A stretch of DNA of 64,000 nt from Agrobacterium sp. RAC06 (GCF_001713475.1 NZ_CP016499.1:3130501-3194500); one strand, 5' to 3'. Shown: positions 9,001 to 17,885, counted from the stretch's first letter. The notes: a model not told the origin generated them from the letters alone. Numbers and translations: made by a program.

Positions 9001-12000
9001 CTGCTGCGAGGTGATGCCGATGTGGCGAAGCTCGACCTGGGCACGCGTCCAGGCATGGATGAGCTCGTGGCTGAAGGCATCCGGATGACGGTAGCGTTCG
9101 ATCGCCTGATCGATTTCCTCGCGGTTCGGGGCTGCCATGGTCCAGAAGATCACCTGGACCTTCTTGCCAGCCGGCACGCGCACCACGCGGCGGAGGCTGA
9201 GGATCGGATCGAGCGTAAATCCTTCCGAGCCGGAAAGGTTGGCGCCGGGGTCAAAGGCGGCTGCCTCGCCGAGGCTGCGGCCACGGCCGAGGAACTTGCG
9301 GCGGTCGGTTTCGAATTCCGTCGGGCGACCCTGGCCCGCACTGTCGACCACCAGATGGGCAACGCAGATATCCGGGTCGGACGGGCTGCGCTTGTTGCGC
9401 TCGGCGCGGATCACGTCGCGGCGACGACCGAATTCGGTCTTGACGAACATGCGCGAGAAGAGCGGATGGGCGTTGTCGCTGTCCTCATAGGCCAGTACCG
9501 GCTCGGTGTAGGACGTAACCTCGATGTAGCGGTCTTCCGTGCCGGTGTTCAGGATCGTCAGCCTGCGGCCTTCGGCATCATGCTCGGTGCCGACGATGCA
9601 TTCGACCGAGGTCGAGATGTCGCCGACGGTCTTGAAGAATTCCGCCTTGTCGTCGCCGAAGATGACCTTGGTCTTTTCGTCTTCTGCGCGGCGCGGCGCC
9701 GATGTCGCCGACCACCACTCATTGGTGGCGGTATCGCGCAGGAAGAGGAACGTGCCCCAGCGGTCTTCGGTCGTGTCGGGTTTCCAGCGGGTGACGGACT
9801 GACCGTTCCAGCGCGAGAATCCGGAGCCGGTGGCTGTCATCATCACAGAATAGTGGCCATTCGAAAGGAAGACGACTTCGCGGTCCTTGGTCGCGGGATC
9901 CTCGATCGTGCGGACTTCGGCGCGCAGAAGGTCCGCCTGGCCCTTGCCCGGGGTCTGTGGCTCGTATTTCGCGCTCATGACCGGGATTTCGCGGGGCGTC
10001 TTCTCCTGCAGGAGAAGTTCTGCCGCTTCGATCACCGGATCGGCGTGGAAGAGCGCGCGCAGGCGGCCGTTGAAGGCGACATTGGCGATGGCTGCGATCG
10101 ACATGCCATGATGGTGGGCATAGTAGTTGTAGACGACAGCGCATTTCTTGCCGTCTGGCAGGCGCGTCGGGGTGAAGTCGACCGCGTCGTGGAAACCGTA
10201 AGCCCCGAGCGCGCCGAGCTTGCGCAGGCGTTTGAGGTTCTCAAGCGCTGCCTCGGGGTAATACTGGCTTGCGAGGATCGAGGCATAGGGTGCCACAACG
10301 GCGTTCTGGCCGAGGCCGCGTTTCAGGCCGAGTGTCGGCACACCGAAGTTGGTGTACTGATAGTTCATCTCGTGGTCGCGGGCATTGAAGGCTGCTTCCG
10401 AAATGCCCCAGGGGATGTTCAGCCGGCGGCCGTGGTTCATCTGTTCGATGACCACGAGATTGTTCGTCTGGTTGAGAATGCCACCCTGTCGCTCCTGCAT
10501 GACGAGCGGCGGCATCAGATACTCGAACATCGAGCCCGACCAGGAGATCAGCGCAGCGCGGGCACCGATCGGCACGACCTGGCGACCGAGGCGGTACCAG
10601 TGTTCCGTCGGCAGATCACCCTTGGCAATCGCAAACAGGCTGGTCAGACGGCATTCCGACGCGAGCAGGTCGTAGCAGGCCTCGTCCAGTTCGCGGGCGT
10701 CGACGCGATAACCGATCGACAGCAGGCGACGCTCCGGTCGGAAGAGGAAGGTGAAATCCATCGAGAAGGCGAGGTTGCGGGCGCGCTCGGAGAGCTGGCT
10801 CAGGCGCTGGCGCAGCGGATCGATGTTCGAGAGGTCGAATGCGGTGTCGGCAATGTGGGCTTCGCAAACCGACACCAGCGATTCCGTCCAGCGAACGACT
10901 TCCGCACTCGCCTCCGAGCGAATTTCGTGGTGGAGATTTGCCGCCAGTTTTTGTGCGTCACGCGCGAGCACGGCAAGATTGATGATGCGGATCGAGGCGA
11001 ATTCATGCTCGCGCTTGACGGCGGCAAGCGCCGTGTTGAAGCCGATGATGCGTTCCTCAAGACGACGACGGAGCGGACGCACCGTCTTTCGGTCGTCCGG
11101 CAGCTCGCCGAGGACTTCGAGCAGGATGCCGCCGACATCGCCGATGCCGTCGAAATTGCCCTGAAGGTGTGCGGACGGCGCCTCCGCCCATTCGCGGCAG
11201 GCCGAGGAGATCGCGATCAGATGGCCGGCGAGATTGCCGCTGTCGACCGCCGAAATATACTTCGGGCCAAGCGTGTTGAGCGTGTCCGTGTAGTACCAGT
11301 TGTAGAGATGGCCACGATACTTCTCCATCCGTTCGACGGTGGAGATCGTCTGCTCCATGCGCTCAATGGTCTGTTCGAAGCTCAGCCAGCCGAAATGGCG
11401 AGCGGAGACGACTGAGAGCAGATAGACGCCGATATTGGTCGGCGAGGTGCGATGGGCGATCAGCGGTTCCGGCGTTTCCTGGAAATTGTCCGGGGGCAGA
11501 TAGTTGTCGCCGGCGGTCGTGAAGTTCTCGTAGTAGCGCCAGGTGCGGCGAGCGATCTTGCGCAGTTCGTACGAGACGTTTTCTGGAACCTCGAGGCTGT
11601 CTTCCGTTTCGGCAGACTGGCTGACATACCAGGCGAGCAGAGGCGACAGTACCCAGAGGAAGGCGAACGGAAGGCCGATCAGATAGCCATAGCCGCCGGG
11701 TATGGCCGCGACGCCGACCGAGAGGATGGCGAGGATCGGCGCATGGCGCATGTTCTCGTAATATGAGGCGATCGAGCCCTGGGCTGCCGACTGGACGCTG
11801 GCGGCCGTGCGCCATTCGAGCAGCAGCTTGCGGCTCACCAGCATGCGGTAAAGCGAGCGGGCGATGGCATCGGCCATCATGCAGGCATTGTCGGCGATGA
11901 AGACGATGCGGAGCGCGACCTGGGCGTTGATCGAGCGGACTTCCGACCACAGCGTTTGGAAATGCGCGGCCGGCACGATATCGGTCTGACGCGGGACGAT

Positions 12001-14529
12001 GCCCGACAAAAGCGATAGGGTCGGGGCGACGAAGAGGCTGAAGATCAGAAGCAGCTGCCAGATGGTGGCGCCCACCGGCTCCATGGTGGCCCAGCCGAGA
12101 ACCGAGGCGCCATACCAGGCAATCGGGGTCAGCGAGCGGCGCAGGTTGTCGACCATCTTCCAGCGGCCGAGGCTGGTGATGCCGCGGCTGGTATCGCCGA
12201 TATAGGGGATGAGCTGCCAGTCGCCGCGGGCCCAGCGATGCTGGCGCGAGATCTCGACCTCGTATCGGGTCGGAAAGTCTTCGACCAGCTCGACGTCGGT
12301 GACAAGCGCGCAGCGGGCGAAGGAACCTTCGAGCAAGTCGTGGCTGAGAACGCTGTTTTCGTCGATGCGCCCCTTGATCGCCGTCTCGAAGGCGTCGACG
12401 TCGTAAAGGCCCTTGCCAGTGAATGTGCCCTCGGCGGTGATGTCCTGATAGACGTCGGAGACCGTGAAGACATAAGGGTCGAGGCCGCGGTTCATCGAGA
12501 AGATGCGCTGGAAGACCGAGGCATCCTTGCCCGTGGTCAGAGAGGGCGTGACACGCGGCTGCAGGACGCCGTAGCCGCTGATCACGCGGCCGGTCTTCTC
12601 GTCATGCACCGGACGATTGATCGGATGGTGCATCTTGCCGACGAGCTTGGTGACGGCGTCGCGCATCAGGCGCGTGTCGGCATCGAGCGTCATCACGTAA
12701 CGCACGTTTTCCGGCACCATATTGGCGCCCGGGAGATAGGAGGTGTCGCGATCGCCGCGCAGCAGCAGGTTCAGCTCGTGCAGCTTGCCGCGCTTGCGCT
12801 CCCAGCCCATCCAGCAGCCTTCGGCCTCGTTGTAGAGGCGGCGACGATGCAAGAGGTAGAAGCGGTTCCTGCCGCCGAAATCGTAGCGACCATTGAGCTG
12901 GGCGAGTTCGCGTTTGGCGTAATCGAGGACCTCCAGATCGGCAGGGGTCTCTTCCGTCTGGCTGTCCTTCCAGTCGCTCAAGAGCGCGAAATAAATCTCG
13001 CCATGCGGGTTGGTCAGGTAGTGGACTTCGAGATTGCGGATGAGTTCGTCGACGTCGTCACGCTTGGTGATCATGCAGGGCACGACGACGAGGGTGCGTG
13101 CTTCCTCGGGAATGCCCTGCTTGAACTCGTAGCCGGTCAGGCGGAACGGTTTGACGAAGAAGGTGACAAGCGTGTTGAACAGTCCCGTCGCGCCTTCGGA
13201 AACCGGCAGCGAGACCAGGACCAGCAGGACCATGATGAGCGAGGTCGGCAGGCCGGCCTGGTTGAGGAAGTAACCGATAACCGCTAGGGCTGCGACGGTG
13301 AGCGCAATGACGGGGATTGCGATGGAGAGCCAGTTCAGGCGCTTTATGCCGTCGGTCAGGATCCGGGAGAGAGGCTGGCTGTAGCCGATGGCGTTTTCCA
13401 GCTCGGTCCGTCTGTTGCCGACGAGATAGCTTCCAACATCGAGCTGTCCATCGGGTCCCGCCGATTGTGTCGCCAGATCGATCGCCGTCTGGGCAATCTC
13501 GATCTCGCTCTGGTCGCAGCGACGCGCCAGCCTTTCGATCGTGTTGCGATAGGCGTTGCGCGAGCCGAAATCGAGTTCGCGGTAATCGGTGTGCTGGCCG
13601 AGGACCCGGTCGACATGGCTGACCTCTTCGACCCAGACCGACCATTCCTTGTCGTCGATCTCGCGCAGGCCCCGCACGATGTTGCCCATCGTAACGTTGC
13701 CGGAGGAGAGACGGTTGTGTTCGGCGTCCATCGCCTCCTGGGCGGTGCGGCCGGCCGCTTCCAGTCGGCTTTCCAGCCATTCGACGGCAAAGCTCGTGTT
13801 CTGCGAGCCATTGCGCAGGCGGTACAGGAACTGTGTCGCGAAGGTGTTGTCGTCGGCCAGCTGCTCGATCTGGCTGAGATAGGTGGCGGCTGCGACCGGG
13901 TCGTTCAGGCGGATGATCTCGTCGGCGACCTCGTTGGCCCGGCGACGCATCCGGCGGGAGCGATCGACGCGGGTTGCGATGCGTCGGAGATTTTCGATGA
14001 GCACGAAGCGCGCGATCGACGGCAGTGCCCAGAGTTCACCGATCTCCAGCGTCCGGTGCTGCTGGTAGCCCTCGACAAGGGCCGTCATGCTTTCCTGGCT
14101 GACGGTCGAGTGGGTATGCGCGACGTAGAGCCATGCCATCGCCATGGTCCGCGGGATTTCACGGCTTCCCACCTTCATCGTCGGCAGCTGGCGATAGAAC
14201 TTCTTCGGGAAGTCGCGGCGAACTTCCTGGATCGCTTCTTCGATGATGTAGTGGTTGTCGAGCAGCCACTCGGCCGCAGGCGTGATCGTGGCCCCGGCTT
14301 CGACGTCAGCCGCCGTCGCGCGATAGACGCGCAGGATCTCGCGCTCGTTTTCCTTGTGCCGGGCGAAGAAGTCGAAGTCCAGCAGGCCGGGTAGTTCATC
14401 GACGCCGTTCAGCGCCAGAGAAGCGGCGCTTTCCCGCAATTCCTCGATCGTAAAATAGGCAGATCGTATGGAATCGTTATGGTCGATCTGCTTGGTTTCG
14501 AGGTCGCGCGATGGGACATGCAGCGTCAT
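6022..14529 (-). CDS. ndvB: Cyclic beta-1,2-glucan synthase NdvB/ChvB
   Basis: This giant inner-membrane enzyme makes cyclic beta-1,2-glucan from UDP-glucose, the product exported by NdvA. It has 2835 residues from ATG 14529, close to the usual family size (about 2830-2870). An upstream in-frame TTG (14559) would add ten residues; neither start has a strong ribosome site. Membrane segments lie near residues 405-460, 815-860 and 945-985. The glycosyltransferase region between them has DAD in TLDADTRL (about 613) and QHRWARGDW (about 762). The C-terminal half is GH94/glycoside-phosphorylase-like, with GGDWNDGMNRVG near residue 2510, which in this family controls ring size. A Lys/Pro/Ala-rich tail closes it. 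It is convergent with pyc. Confidence 0.96.
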   Translation of the reverse strand: MTLHVPSRDLETKQIDHNDSIRSAYFTIEELRESAASLALNGVDELPGLLDFDFFARHKENEREILRVYRATAADVEAGATITPAAEWLLDNHYIIEEAIQEVRRDFPKKFYRQLPTMKVGSREIPRTMAMAWLYVAHTHSTVSQESMTALVEGYQQHRTLEIGELWALPSIARFVLIENLRRIATRVDRSRRMRRRANEVADEIIRLNDPVAAATYLSQIEQLADDNTFATQFLYRLRNGSQNTSFAVEWLESRLEAAGRTAQEAMDAEHNRLSSGNVTMGNIVRGLREIDDKEWSVWVEEVSHVDRVLGQHTDYRELDFGSRNAYRNTIERLARRCDQSEIEIAQTAIDLATQSAGPDGQLDVGSYLVGNRRTELENAIGYSQPLSRILTDGIKRLNWLSIAIPVIALTVAALAVIGYFLNQAGLPTSLIMVLLVLVSLPVSEGATGLFNTLVTFFVKPFRLTGYEFKQGIPEEARTLVVVPCMITKRDDVDELIRNLEVHYLTNPHGEIYFALLSDWKDSQTEETPADLEVLDYAKRELAQLNGRYDFGGRNRFYLLHRRRLYNEAEGCWMGWERKRGKLHELNLLLRGDRDTSYLPGANMVPENVRYVMTLDADTRLMRDAVTKLVGKMHHPINRPVHDEKTGRVISGYGVLQPRVTPSLTTGKDASVFQRIFSMNRGLDPYVFTVSDVYQDITAEGTFTGKGLYDVDAFETAIKGRIDENSVLSHDLLEGSFARCALVTDVELVEDFPTRYEVEISRQHRWARGDWQLIPYIGDTSRGITSLGRWKMVDNLRRSLTPIAWYGASVLGWATMEPVGATIWQLLLIFSLFVAPTLSLLSGIVPRQTDIVPAAHFQTLWSEVRSINAQVALRIVFIADNACMMADAIARSLYRMLVSRKLLLEWRTAASVQSAAQGSIASYYENMRHAPILAILSVGVAAIPGGYGYLIGLPFAFLWVLSPLLAWYVSQSAETEDSLEVPENVSYELRKIARRTWRYYENFTTAGDNYLPPDNFQETPEPLIAHRTSPTNIGVYLLSVVSARHFGWLSFEQTIERMEQTISTVERMEKYRGHLYNWYYTDTLNTLGPKYISAVDSGNLAGHLIAISSACREWAEAPSAHLQGNFDGIGDVGGILLEVLGELPDDRKTVRPLRRRLEERIIGFNTALAAVKREHEFASIRIINLAVLARDAQKLAANLHHEIRSEASAEVVRWTESLVSVCEAHIADTAFDLSNIDPLRQRLSQLSERARNLAFSMDFTFLFRPERRLLSIGYRVDARELDEACYDLLASECRLTSLFAIAKGDLPTEHWYRLGRQVVPIGARAALISWSGSMFEYLMPPLVMQERQGGILNQTNNLVVIEQMNHGRRLNIPWGISEAAFNARDHEMNYQYTNFGVPTLGLKRGLGQNAVVAPYASILASQYYPEAALENLKRLRKLGALGAYGFHDAVDFTPTRLPDGKKCAVVYNYYAHHHGMSIAAIANVAFNGRLRALFHADPVIEAAELLLQEKTPREIPVMSAKYEPQTPGKGQADLLRAEVRTIEDPATKDREVVFLSNGHYSVMMTATGSGFSRWNGQSVTRWKPDTTEDRWGTFLFLRDTATNEWWSATSAPRRAEDEKTKVIFGDDKAEFFKTVGDISTSVECIVGTEHDAEGRRLTILNTGTEDRYIEVTSYTEPVLAYEDSDNAHPLFSRMFVKTEFGRRRDVIRAERNKRSPSDPDICVAHLVVDSAGQGRPTEFETDRRKFLGRGRSLGEAAAFDPGANLSGSEGFTLDPILSLRRVVRVPAGKKVQVIFWTMAAPNREEIDQAIERYRHPDAFSHELIHAWTRAQVELRHIGITSQQAAAFQHLGRYLTYPDNHLRADPETVRKGLRSQSALWPMAISGDFPIFALRINDDMDMDIAREAMSALEYLRRRGVVADLAIINERATSYAQDMQHALDQMADNLRHRLPGGRQHVFTVRDDLQDEGSTLAVLAAARVVLHTRNGKIVDQVNRAVSLFATPRTIDGELEWAGLPPVQSTPAKTGRVTDGSDLDFWNGFGGFSKDGSEYVVRLDGSAATPQPWINVIANENFGFHVSAEGAGFTWSQNSRDYQVTPWTNDPVVNRPGEAFYVTDLGSGRAYATVSALNTDPAATFETRHGMGYSTFVSQHGDLEIELTQTVDRERPVKLTKIRLKNASPEPRKFRIYGYAEWILGNNPARTAPFVLSTFDEETGALLASNPYDINYPGRFAFLAGPEQPDGYTASRREFIGRNGTIKLPQAVVRASGLTGSIESESDPCAAIAFDVELAPGQSRDMTFLLGETETAEAAVDLVKTVRGSGFETVLKANRDFWTGFTGKLSVETGDKAFDNLVNRWLPYQALACRIFGRAGFYQASGAYGFRDQLQDTLAFLTVEPKLARRQILNAAARQFVEGDVQHWWLPQTGAGVRTMISDDVVWLAYAVDQYVSATGDQAILSEQIPFLDGPQLTQGQHDSFFLPNTAAETADLYEHAARALDLAIARTGEHGLPLILGGDWNDGMNRVGIEGRGESVWLGWLLAATLERFRLQADKRGDRDRSARWSEHVAKLKAALETAGWDGEYYRRGYFDDGSPLGSNGSRQCQIDSIAQSWSVLSGMGDPAHTGKALDSAVSKLVDAENGIVRLFTPAFEKPEIDPGYIGAYPPGVRENGGQYTHAAIWLGLSLIQAGRLADAWRVFEMLNPINHARTADEAERYRVEPYVVAADIYGGDGYAGRGGWTWYTGSAGWLYRFAVEGFLGIRRKGGELVVNPALPEHWEGFKAKVDVDGRKVAVAVTRTAEGYDVTLDGKLQATSEDLPPAPPPAKKPARKPKIKAAE

Positions 14530-14887
14530 GAAAAATAGGTTCTCGGTTCGATGGTTCAATAGAAAGCCGTTGTGGTCCGACCGTCCGGTCTTCGCCGCCG
14601 CGCCTCATTGCACAAAATTGGGTTGTTGACCAACAATCGAGGCAGAAAGAGGCCGTAATACGACGGCTAACAGAGGCGGTTGAACTCTCTTTGCGACTTT
14701 CGCATCCTGGCAGGTGAGTTGGCGTTTTTATGCCTTATTTCAAGCGGCTGGCCAAGGGGCTTGATCGCAGCCGCCGAGCATCGATCAAGCAGGTCGAAAC
14801 TTCGCAGGTCAGCGATCTGTCGGTGCGGTTACCAGATCGCGAACGCGACGCGTACCGGATGCTTGTTTGCGATGCGGGTCTCATCGC
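14530..14887. other. Non-coding stretch upstream of ndvB
   Basis: These 358 bases lie between the 5' end of ndvB and the 3' end of the TetR gene (both leftward), so they probably hold the ndvB promoter and leader. I see one clear dyad (14623-14636) and no recognisable RNA gene. A rightward open frame starts at 14730 but soon runs antisense into the TetR gene and resembles nothing I know. Confidence 0.6.
14623..14636. promoter_or_regulatory. Candidate operator dyad upstream of ndvB
   Basis: TTGTTG-AC-CAACAA is a 6-bp inverted repeat with a 2-base centre, about 95 bases upstream of the ndvB start. Its core GTTGACCAAC (14625-14634) differs by one base from GTTGAACAAC in the neighbouring tetR/amidohydrolase intergenic region. 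Confidence 0.4.
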
Positions 14888-15523
14888 TCAGTCCGCACCT
14901 CTCAAGGACAATCCGCCCAGCAGAGCCTCGACGGCATCCAGTGCGATCTGCGGCAAACGTCCCTCGTCGAAGAGGTCACTTGCGAGCGAATTCTCAAGCC
15001 ACAAACCGTCGATGAGGCCGTTGATCGCGACCGCGAGATGCCGGACTTCGGAGAAGGGCGGGTTGTGTCGTCGCGCCGCCAAGACGGCTCCGACAAGGTC
15101 TTCGAGTATGCCGATGAAGACCAGATAGTTTTCTCGATGGATGCGGGCGAGTTCCTCGTCCGATCGCACCCGACCGATGAACGCTGCCCAGAGGGACAGT
15201 GCTTTCGGATCGGCAATCGGTGGGCTGACATTGGCAACGATGAAGTCGTGCAGGCGCCGCTGCGGGTTCGCCCCGGCTTCCGCCATGGCATCGACGGCGG
15301 AGCCGGTCATTCCTGCCAGCATTTCGCGATAGGCCGCCTGGACCATTTCGTCCTTGCCGGAGAAATAATGACGGATCAAACCGCCGGTCACGCCGGCTCT
15401 GGCGGCGATGTCGCGGACGGTCGCGCCTTCCAGGCCATGTTCCGAAACGCTGTCCAAGGTCGCCGCGATCAGATCCTTCCGGCGCTCGGCTTCACCGGCA
15501 CGCTGGAACGTGCGTCGTGTCAT
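14888..15523 (-). CDS. TetR-family transcriptional regulator (BetI-like)
   Basis: This is a 211-residue repressor-type protein. Residues about 12-60 form the TetR helix-turn-helix (RKDLIAATLDSVSEHGLEGA, then VRDIAARAGVTGGLIRHYF), and the rest is an alpha-helical ligand-binding and dimerisation domain resembling the BetI subgroup. I chose ATG 15523 because GGAGAG precedes it by about seven bases; the open frame continues upstream with unrelated residues. It is divergent from the M20 amidohydrolase across 137 bases, an arrangement that usually means the repressor controls its neighbour. The ligand is unknown. No choline or betaine genes are adjacent, so I do not call it betI. Confidence 0.85.
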   Translation of the reverse strand: MTRRTFQRAGEAERRKDLIAATLDSVSEHGLEGATVRDIAARAGVTGGLIRHYFSGKDEMVQAAYREMLAGMTGSAVDAMAEAGANPQRRLHDFIVANVSPPIADPKALSLWAAFIGRVRSDEELARIHRENYLVFIGILEDLVGAVLAARRHNPPFSEVRHLAVAINGLIDGLWLENSLASDLFDEGRLPQIALDAVEALLGGLSLRGAD

Positions 15524-15586
15524 GGTGGTCTCTCCGGCACGGATAGGGCAGCAGATTTTCGTCAGCGATGGACGTCTTTTTATACG

Positions 15587-15596
15587 GTTGAACAAC
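15587..15596. promoter_or_regulatory. Candidate TetR operator between tetR and amidohydrolase genes
   Basis: GTTG-AA-CAAC is a short inverted repeat in the 137-base divergent promoter region, about 65 bases from each start codon, where a TetR-family operator is expected. The arms are only four bases, so confidence is modest; the near-identical core upstream of ndvB adds weight. Confidence 0.35.
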
Positions 15597-15660
15597 TGGC
15601 CGGCAAGTGCCACAGTCTGCGCTTTCATGCTCATGCCCAGACGACCGAAAGGTAATTTCC

Positions 15661-16824
15661 ATGACGATCCACGCGCCCAATGTGATGGCTGAAGTGCTTG
15701 CGACGCGGCATCATCTGCATCGGTTTCCGGAGATCGGCCTGTCGGAGTTCAAGACGTCGGATTATGTCGCCGAACAACTCACCGCTTTCGGCTATGAGGT
15801 GACGCGCGGGCTTGCCAAGACCGGTATTGTCGCCACCCTCAGAAACGGGTCGAGCGAGCGAAGCATCGGCATTCGAGCCGACTTCGACGCTCTGCCGATC
15901 CTCGAAGAGACCGGTCTTCCCTATGCCAGCGAGATACCGGGCGTGATGCATGCCTGTGGCCATGATGGTCATACCGCAATGCTGCTCGGTGCGGCGAAGA
16001 TCCTCGCCGAACGGCGGAATTTCGATGGTGTCATTCACCTGATTTTCCAGCCAGCCGAAGAGAATTTCGGCGGAGCCCGGATCATGATCGAGGATGGCCT
16101 CTTCGATCGCTTCCCCTGCGATGCAGTTTTCGCGCTGCATAACGATCCGGAGATCCCGTTCGGCCATATCGCGCTCCGGGAAGGGCCGATCATGGCTGCC
16201 GTCGACGAGTGCAAGATCACCGTCAACGGCCGTGGTGGTCACGGGGCCGAACCGCAATCGACGGCCGATCCCATTGTGTGTGGCGCGTCCATCGTCATGG
16301 CGCTGCAGACGATCGTGTCGCGCAACATTCACCCGCTCGATCCGACCGTCATCACCGTCGGCGGATTCCATGCGGGTGCGGCGAGCAATGTCATTCCGGA
16401 GCGGGCGGAGATGGTGCTTTCGATCCGCTCCTTCGATCCCAAGGTCCGCGACCAGCTCGAGCAGCGCATTCGGGCGGTGGCCGAAGGTCAGGCGGCGAGT
16501 TACGGCATGGGCGTGACCATCGACTATGAGCGGGGATACGACCCGACCATCAACCACAAGGCCGAAACGGATTTCGTCCGCGATCTCGCGGTGAGCTTTG
16601 CTGGACAGGACAAGGTCTATGACCTGCCGCGCCCGATGATGGGGAGCGAGGATTTCGCCTACATGCTCGCCAAGCGCCCGGGCAGCTACTTCTTCCTCGG
16701 CACGCAACGGACACCCAACGATCCGCCGCTGCACCACCCACGCTATGACTTCAACGACGATATCCTGCCCGTCGGGACCACCCTCTGGGTGGAGCTTGCA
16801 GAGCGCTATCTCTCGAGGTCCTGA
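15661..16824 (+). CDS. M20-family amidohydrolase (hippurate hydrolase / N-acyl amino acid deacylase type)
   Basis: This 387-residue metal-dependent hydrolase cleaves N-acyl or amide bonds. It carries the M20D zinc motifs HACGHDGHTAM (about 98-108) and PAEENFGGA (about 136-144), and the dimerisation domain beginning near residue 185 (NGRGGHGAEP). A late MGSEDFAYML stretch is typical of the C-terminal metal site. ATG 15661 follows AAAGGTAA at normal spacing; an upstream ATG at 15607 lacks a site and adds unrelated residues. The family includes hippurate, N-acetyl-amino-acid and indole-acetyl-amino-acid hydrolases, and the substrate cannot be told here. It is probably controlled by the divergent TetR protein. 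Its 3' end overlaps the convergent DMT transporter by 19 bases. Confidence 0.88.
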   Translation: MTIHAPNVMAEVLATRHHLHRFPEIGLSEFKTSDYVAEQLTAFGYEVTRGLAKTGIVATLRNGSSERSIGIRADFDALPILEETGLPYASEIPGVMHACGHDGHTAMLLGAAKILAERRNFDGVIHLIFQPAEENFGGARIMIEDGLFDRFPCDAVFALHNDPEIPFGHIALREGPIMAAVDECKITVNGRGGHGAEPQSTADPIVCGASIVMALQTIVSRNIHPLDPTVITVGGFHAGAASNVIPERAEMVLSIRSFDPKVRDQLEQRIRAVAEGQAASYGMGVTIDYERGYDPTINHKAETDFVRDLAVSFAGQDKVYDLPRPMMGSEDFAYMLAKRPGSYFFLGTQRTPNDPPLHHPRYDFNDDILPVGTTLWVELAERYLSRS

Positions 16825-17684
16825 GCGGGCATTTTGCGCCGCTGGGCAAAGAGAATGATCAGGCCCGCGCCGGCGATCAATACGGCGCCGGCCCAGACAT
16901 TCGGTCCCGGGATGTCTCCCCATATCGCGTAGCCAAGCGCGAAGGCCCAGACAAGCGCCGTGTATTCCAGGGGCGCAATCACCGAGATCGGCGCGCGGCG
17001 CAGCGCCTCGAAAAAGCTCATCTGACCAAGACCGCCGATGAAGCCGACGGCCAGCAACAGGATCTGCGTCGGACCGCTTGGGGTTGTCCAGGAGAGGATG
17101 GCCATGGGTGTCGTCAGGGCCAGGAAGAAGACATTCGTCATCGTCATCTGAACCATGCTGCTGGCGCTCTTGCTGGTGGTTCTGAGCAGCGTCGTGGCGA
17201 TCGCCCAGCAGACGGCGGCGATGAGGGCGAGGTAGACGGGCCAGCCGGTCGCAAGGCCTGTCGGATTGCTGGCGACGACCACACCGACGAAGCCGGTGAT
17301 GACGGCAATCCAGCTGCTCATGGGAACTCGTTCGCCCAGAATGGGGATGGCGAGCAGAATCGCTGCGATTGGTGCGGCGAAGTAGAGTGTCGTGAGATCG
17401 GCGAGCGGCAGATGCTTGGCCGCGTTGAAATAACAGAGCCAGGCGGCGAGCAGGAAAAGACTGCGCAGCATCATCGGGCGAAGCGCCGGCGACGTCACCG
17501 TCTCCCGCGCGAGTGAGCGGCCACCGAGGATGTAACAGCCAAGCAGGATCGCAATACTGCGGCAAAACAAGATCTGCCAGACGGTTGTCGTTTCCACGAG
17601 CAACTTGATCATGGCGTCGTGCATGGCAAAGAAGAGATAGGCGAGACTGGAGAGCAGGATGCCAGCGCCAACGGCGGTTTTCAC
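16806..17684 (-). CDS. EamA/DMT-superfamily transporter
   Basis: This 292-residue inner-membrane protein has about ten hydrophobic segments arranged as two EamA repeats, in the drug/metabolite transporter superfamily. The repeat hallmark SWIAVITGFVGVVVASNP (about 118-135) and a second-repeat counterpart near the C-terminus are visible. The start is GTG 17684 (protein begins MKTAVGAGILLSS), with only a weak purine-rich upstream site, so the start is less certain than the gene. The substrate is unknown; the family exports metabolites or amino acids. It is convergent and overlapping with the M20 amidohydrolase, so the two are not one operon. Confidence 0.83.
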   Translation of the reverse strand: MKTAVGAGILLSSLAYLFFAMHDAMIKLLVETTTVWQILFCRSIAILLGCYILGGRSLARETVTSPALRPMMLRSLFLLAAWLCYFNAAKHLPLADLTTLYFAAPIAAILLAIPILGERVPMSSWIAVITGFVGVVVASNPTGLATGWPVYLALIAAVCWAIATTLLRTTSKSASSMVQMTMTNVFFLALTTPMAILSWTTPSGPTQILLLAVGFIGGLGQMSFFEALRRAPISVIAPLEYTALVWAFALGYAIWGDIPGPNVWAGAVLIAGAGLIILFAQRRKMPAQDLER

Positions 17685-17841
17685 GGAAGCGTCTTTCGGG
17701 TCGGGCGGCGCAAGCAGATGGCCGCAATGACTATCTGTGTCAGACGCCGGCTCGTCCCTGTCAATCCCCGTTCAGAACTCCCGACAATGTTGTCATGCGA
17801 AACAAAAATTTACAGTCGGGACGCGCGGGACATGTTGTCGT

Positions 17842-17855
17842 TTAAATCGATTTAA
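17842..17855. promoter_or_regulatory. Perfect 14-bp palindrome, LacI-type operator candidate, upstream of MFS gene
   Basis: TTAAATCGATTTAA is a perfect palindrome centred on CG, 31 bases before the MFS start codon. Its AAATCGATTT core resembles LacI-family operators, which centre on CG. No LacI-family gene is in the window. Confidence 0.45.
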
Positions 17856-17885
17856 TTACAGTGCGCCCGACTATGGGAGCAGGAC

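Noticed and set aside
8110..11415. Very long rightward open frame (1101 codons) opposite ndvB
   Set aside because: It is an antisense shadow of ndvB in GC-rich DNA. The composition (many Arg, His, Asp, Gly) resembles no family and the ndvB protein on the other strand is unmistakable.
14730..15128. Rightward frame of 132 codons upstream of and overlapping tetR
   Set aside because: It has AGGTGAG some ten bases upstream, but most of its length is antisense to the TetR gene and the sequence resembles nothing known, so I kept it only as a note in the intergenic entry.
14888..15523. Calling the TetR gene betI
   Set aside because: The protein looks BetI-like, but no choline or betaine genes are adjacent and its divergent neighbour is an M20 hydrolase.
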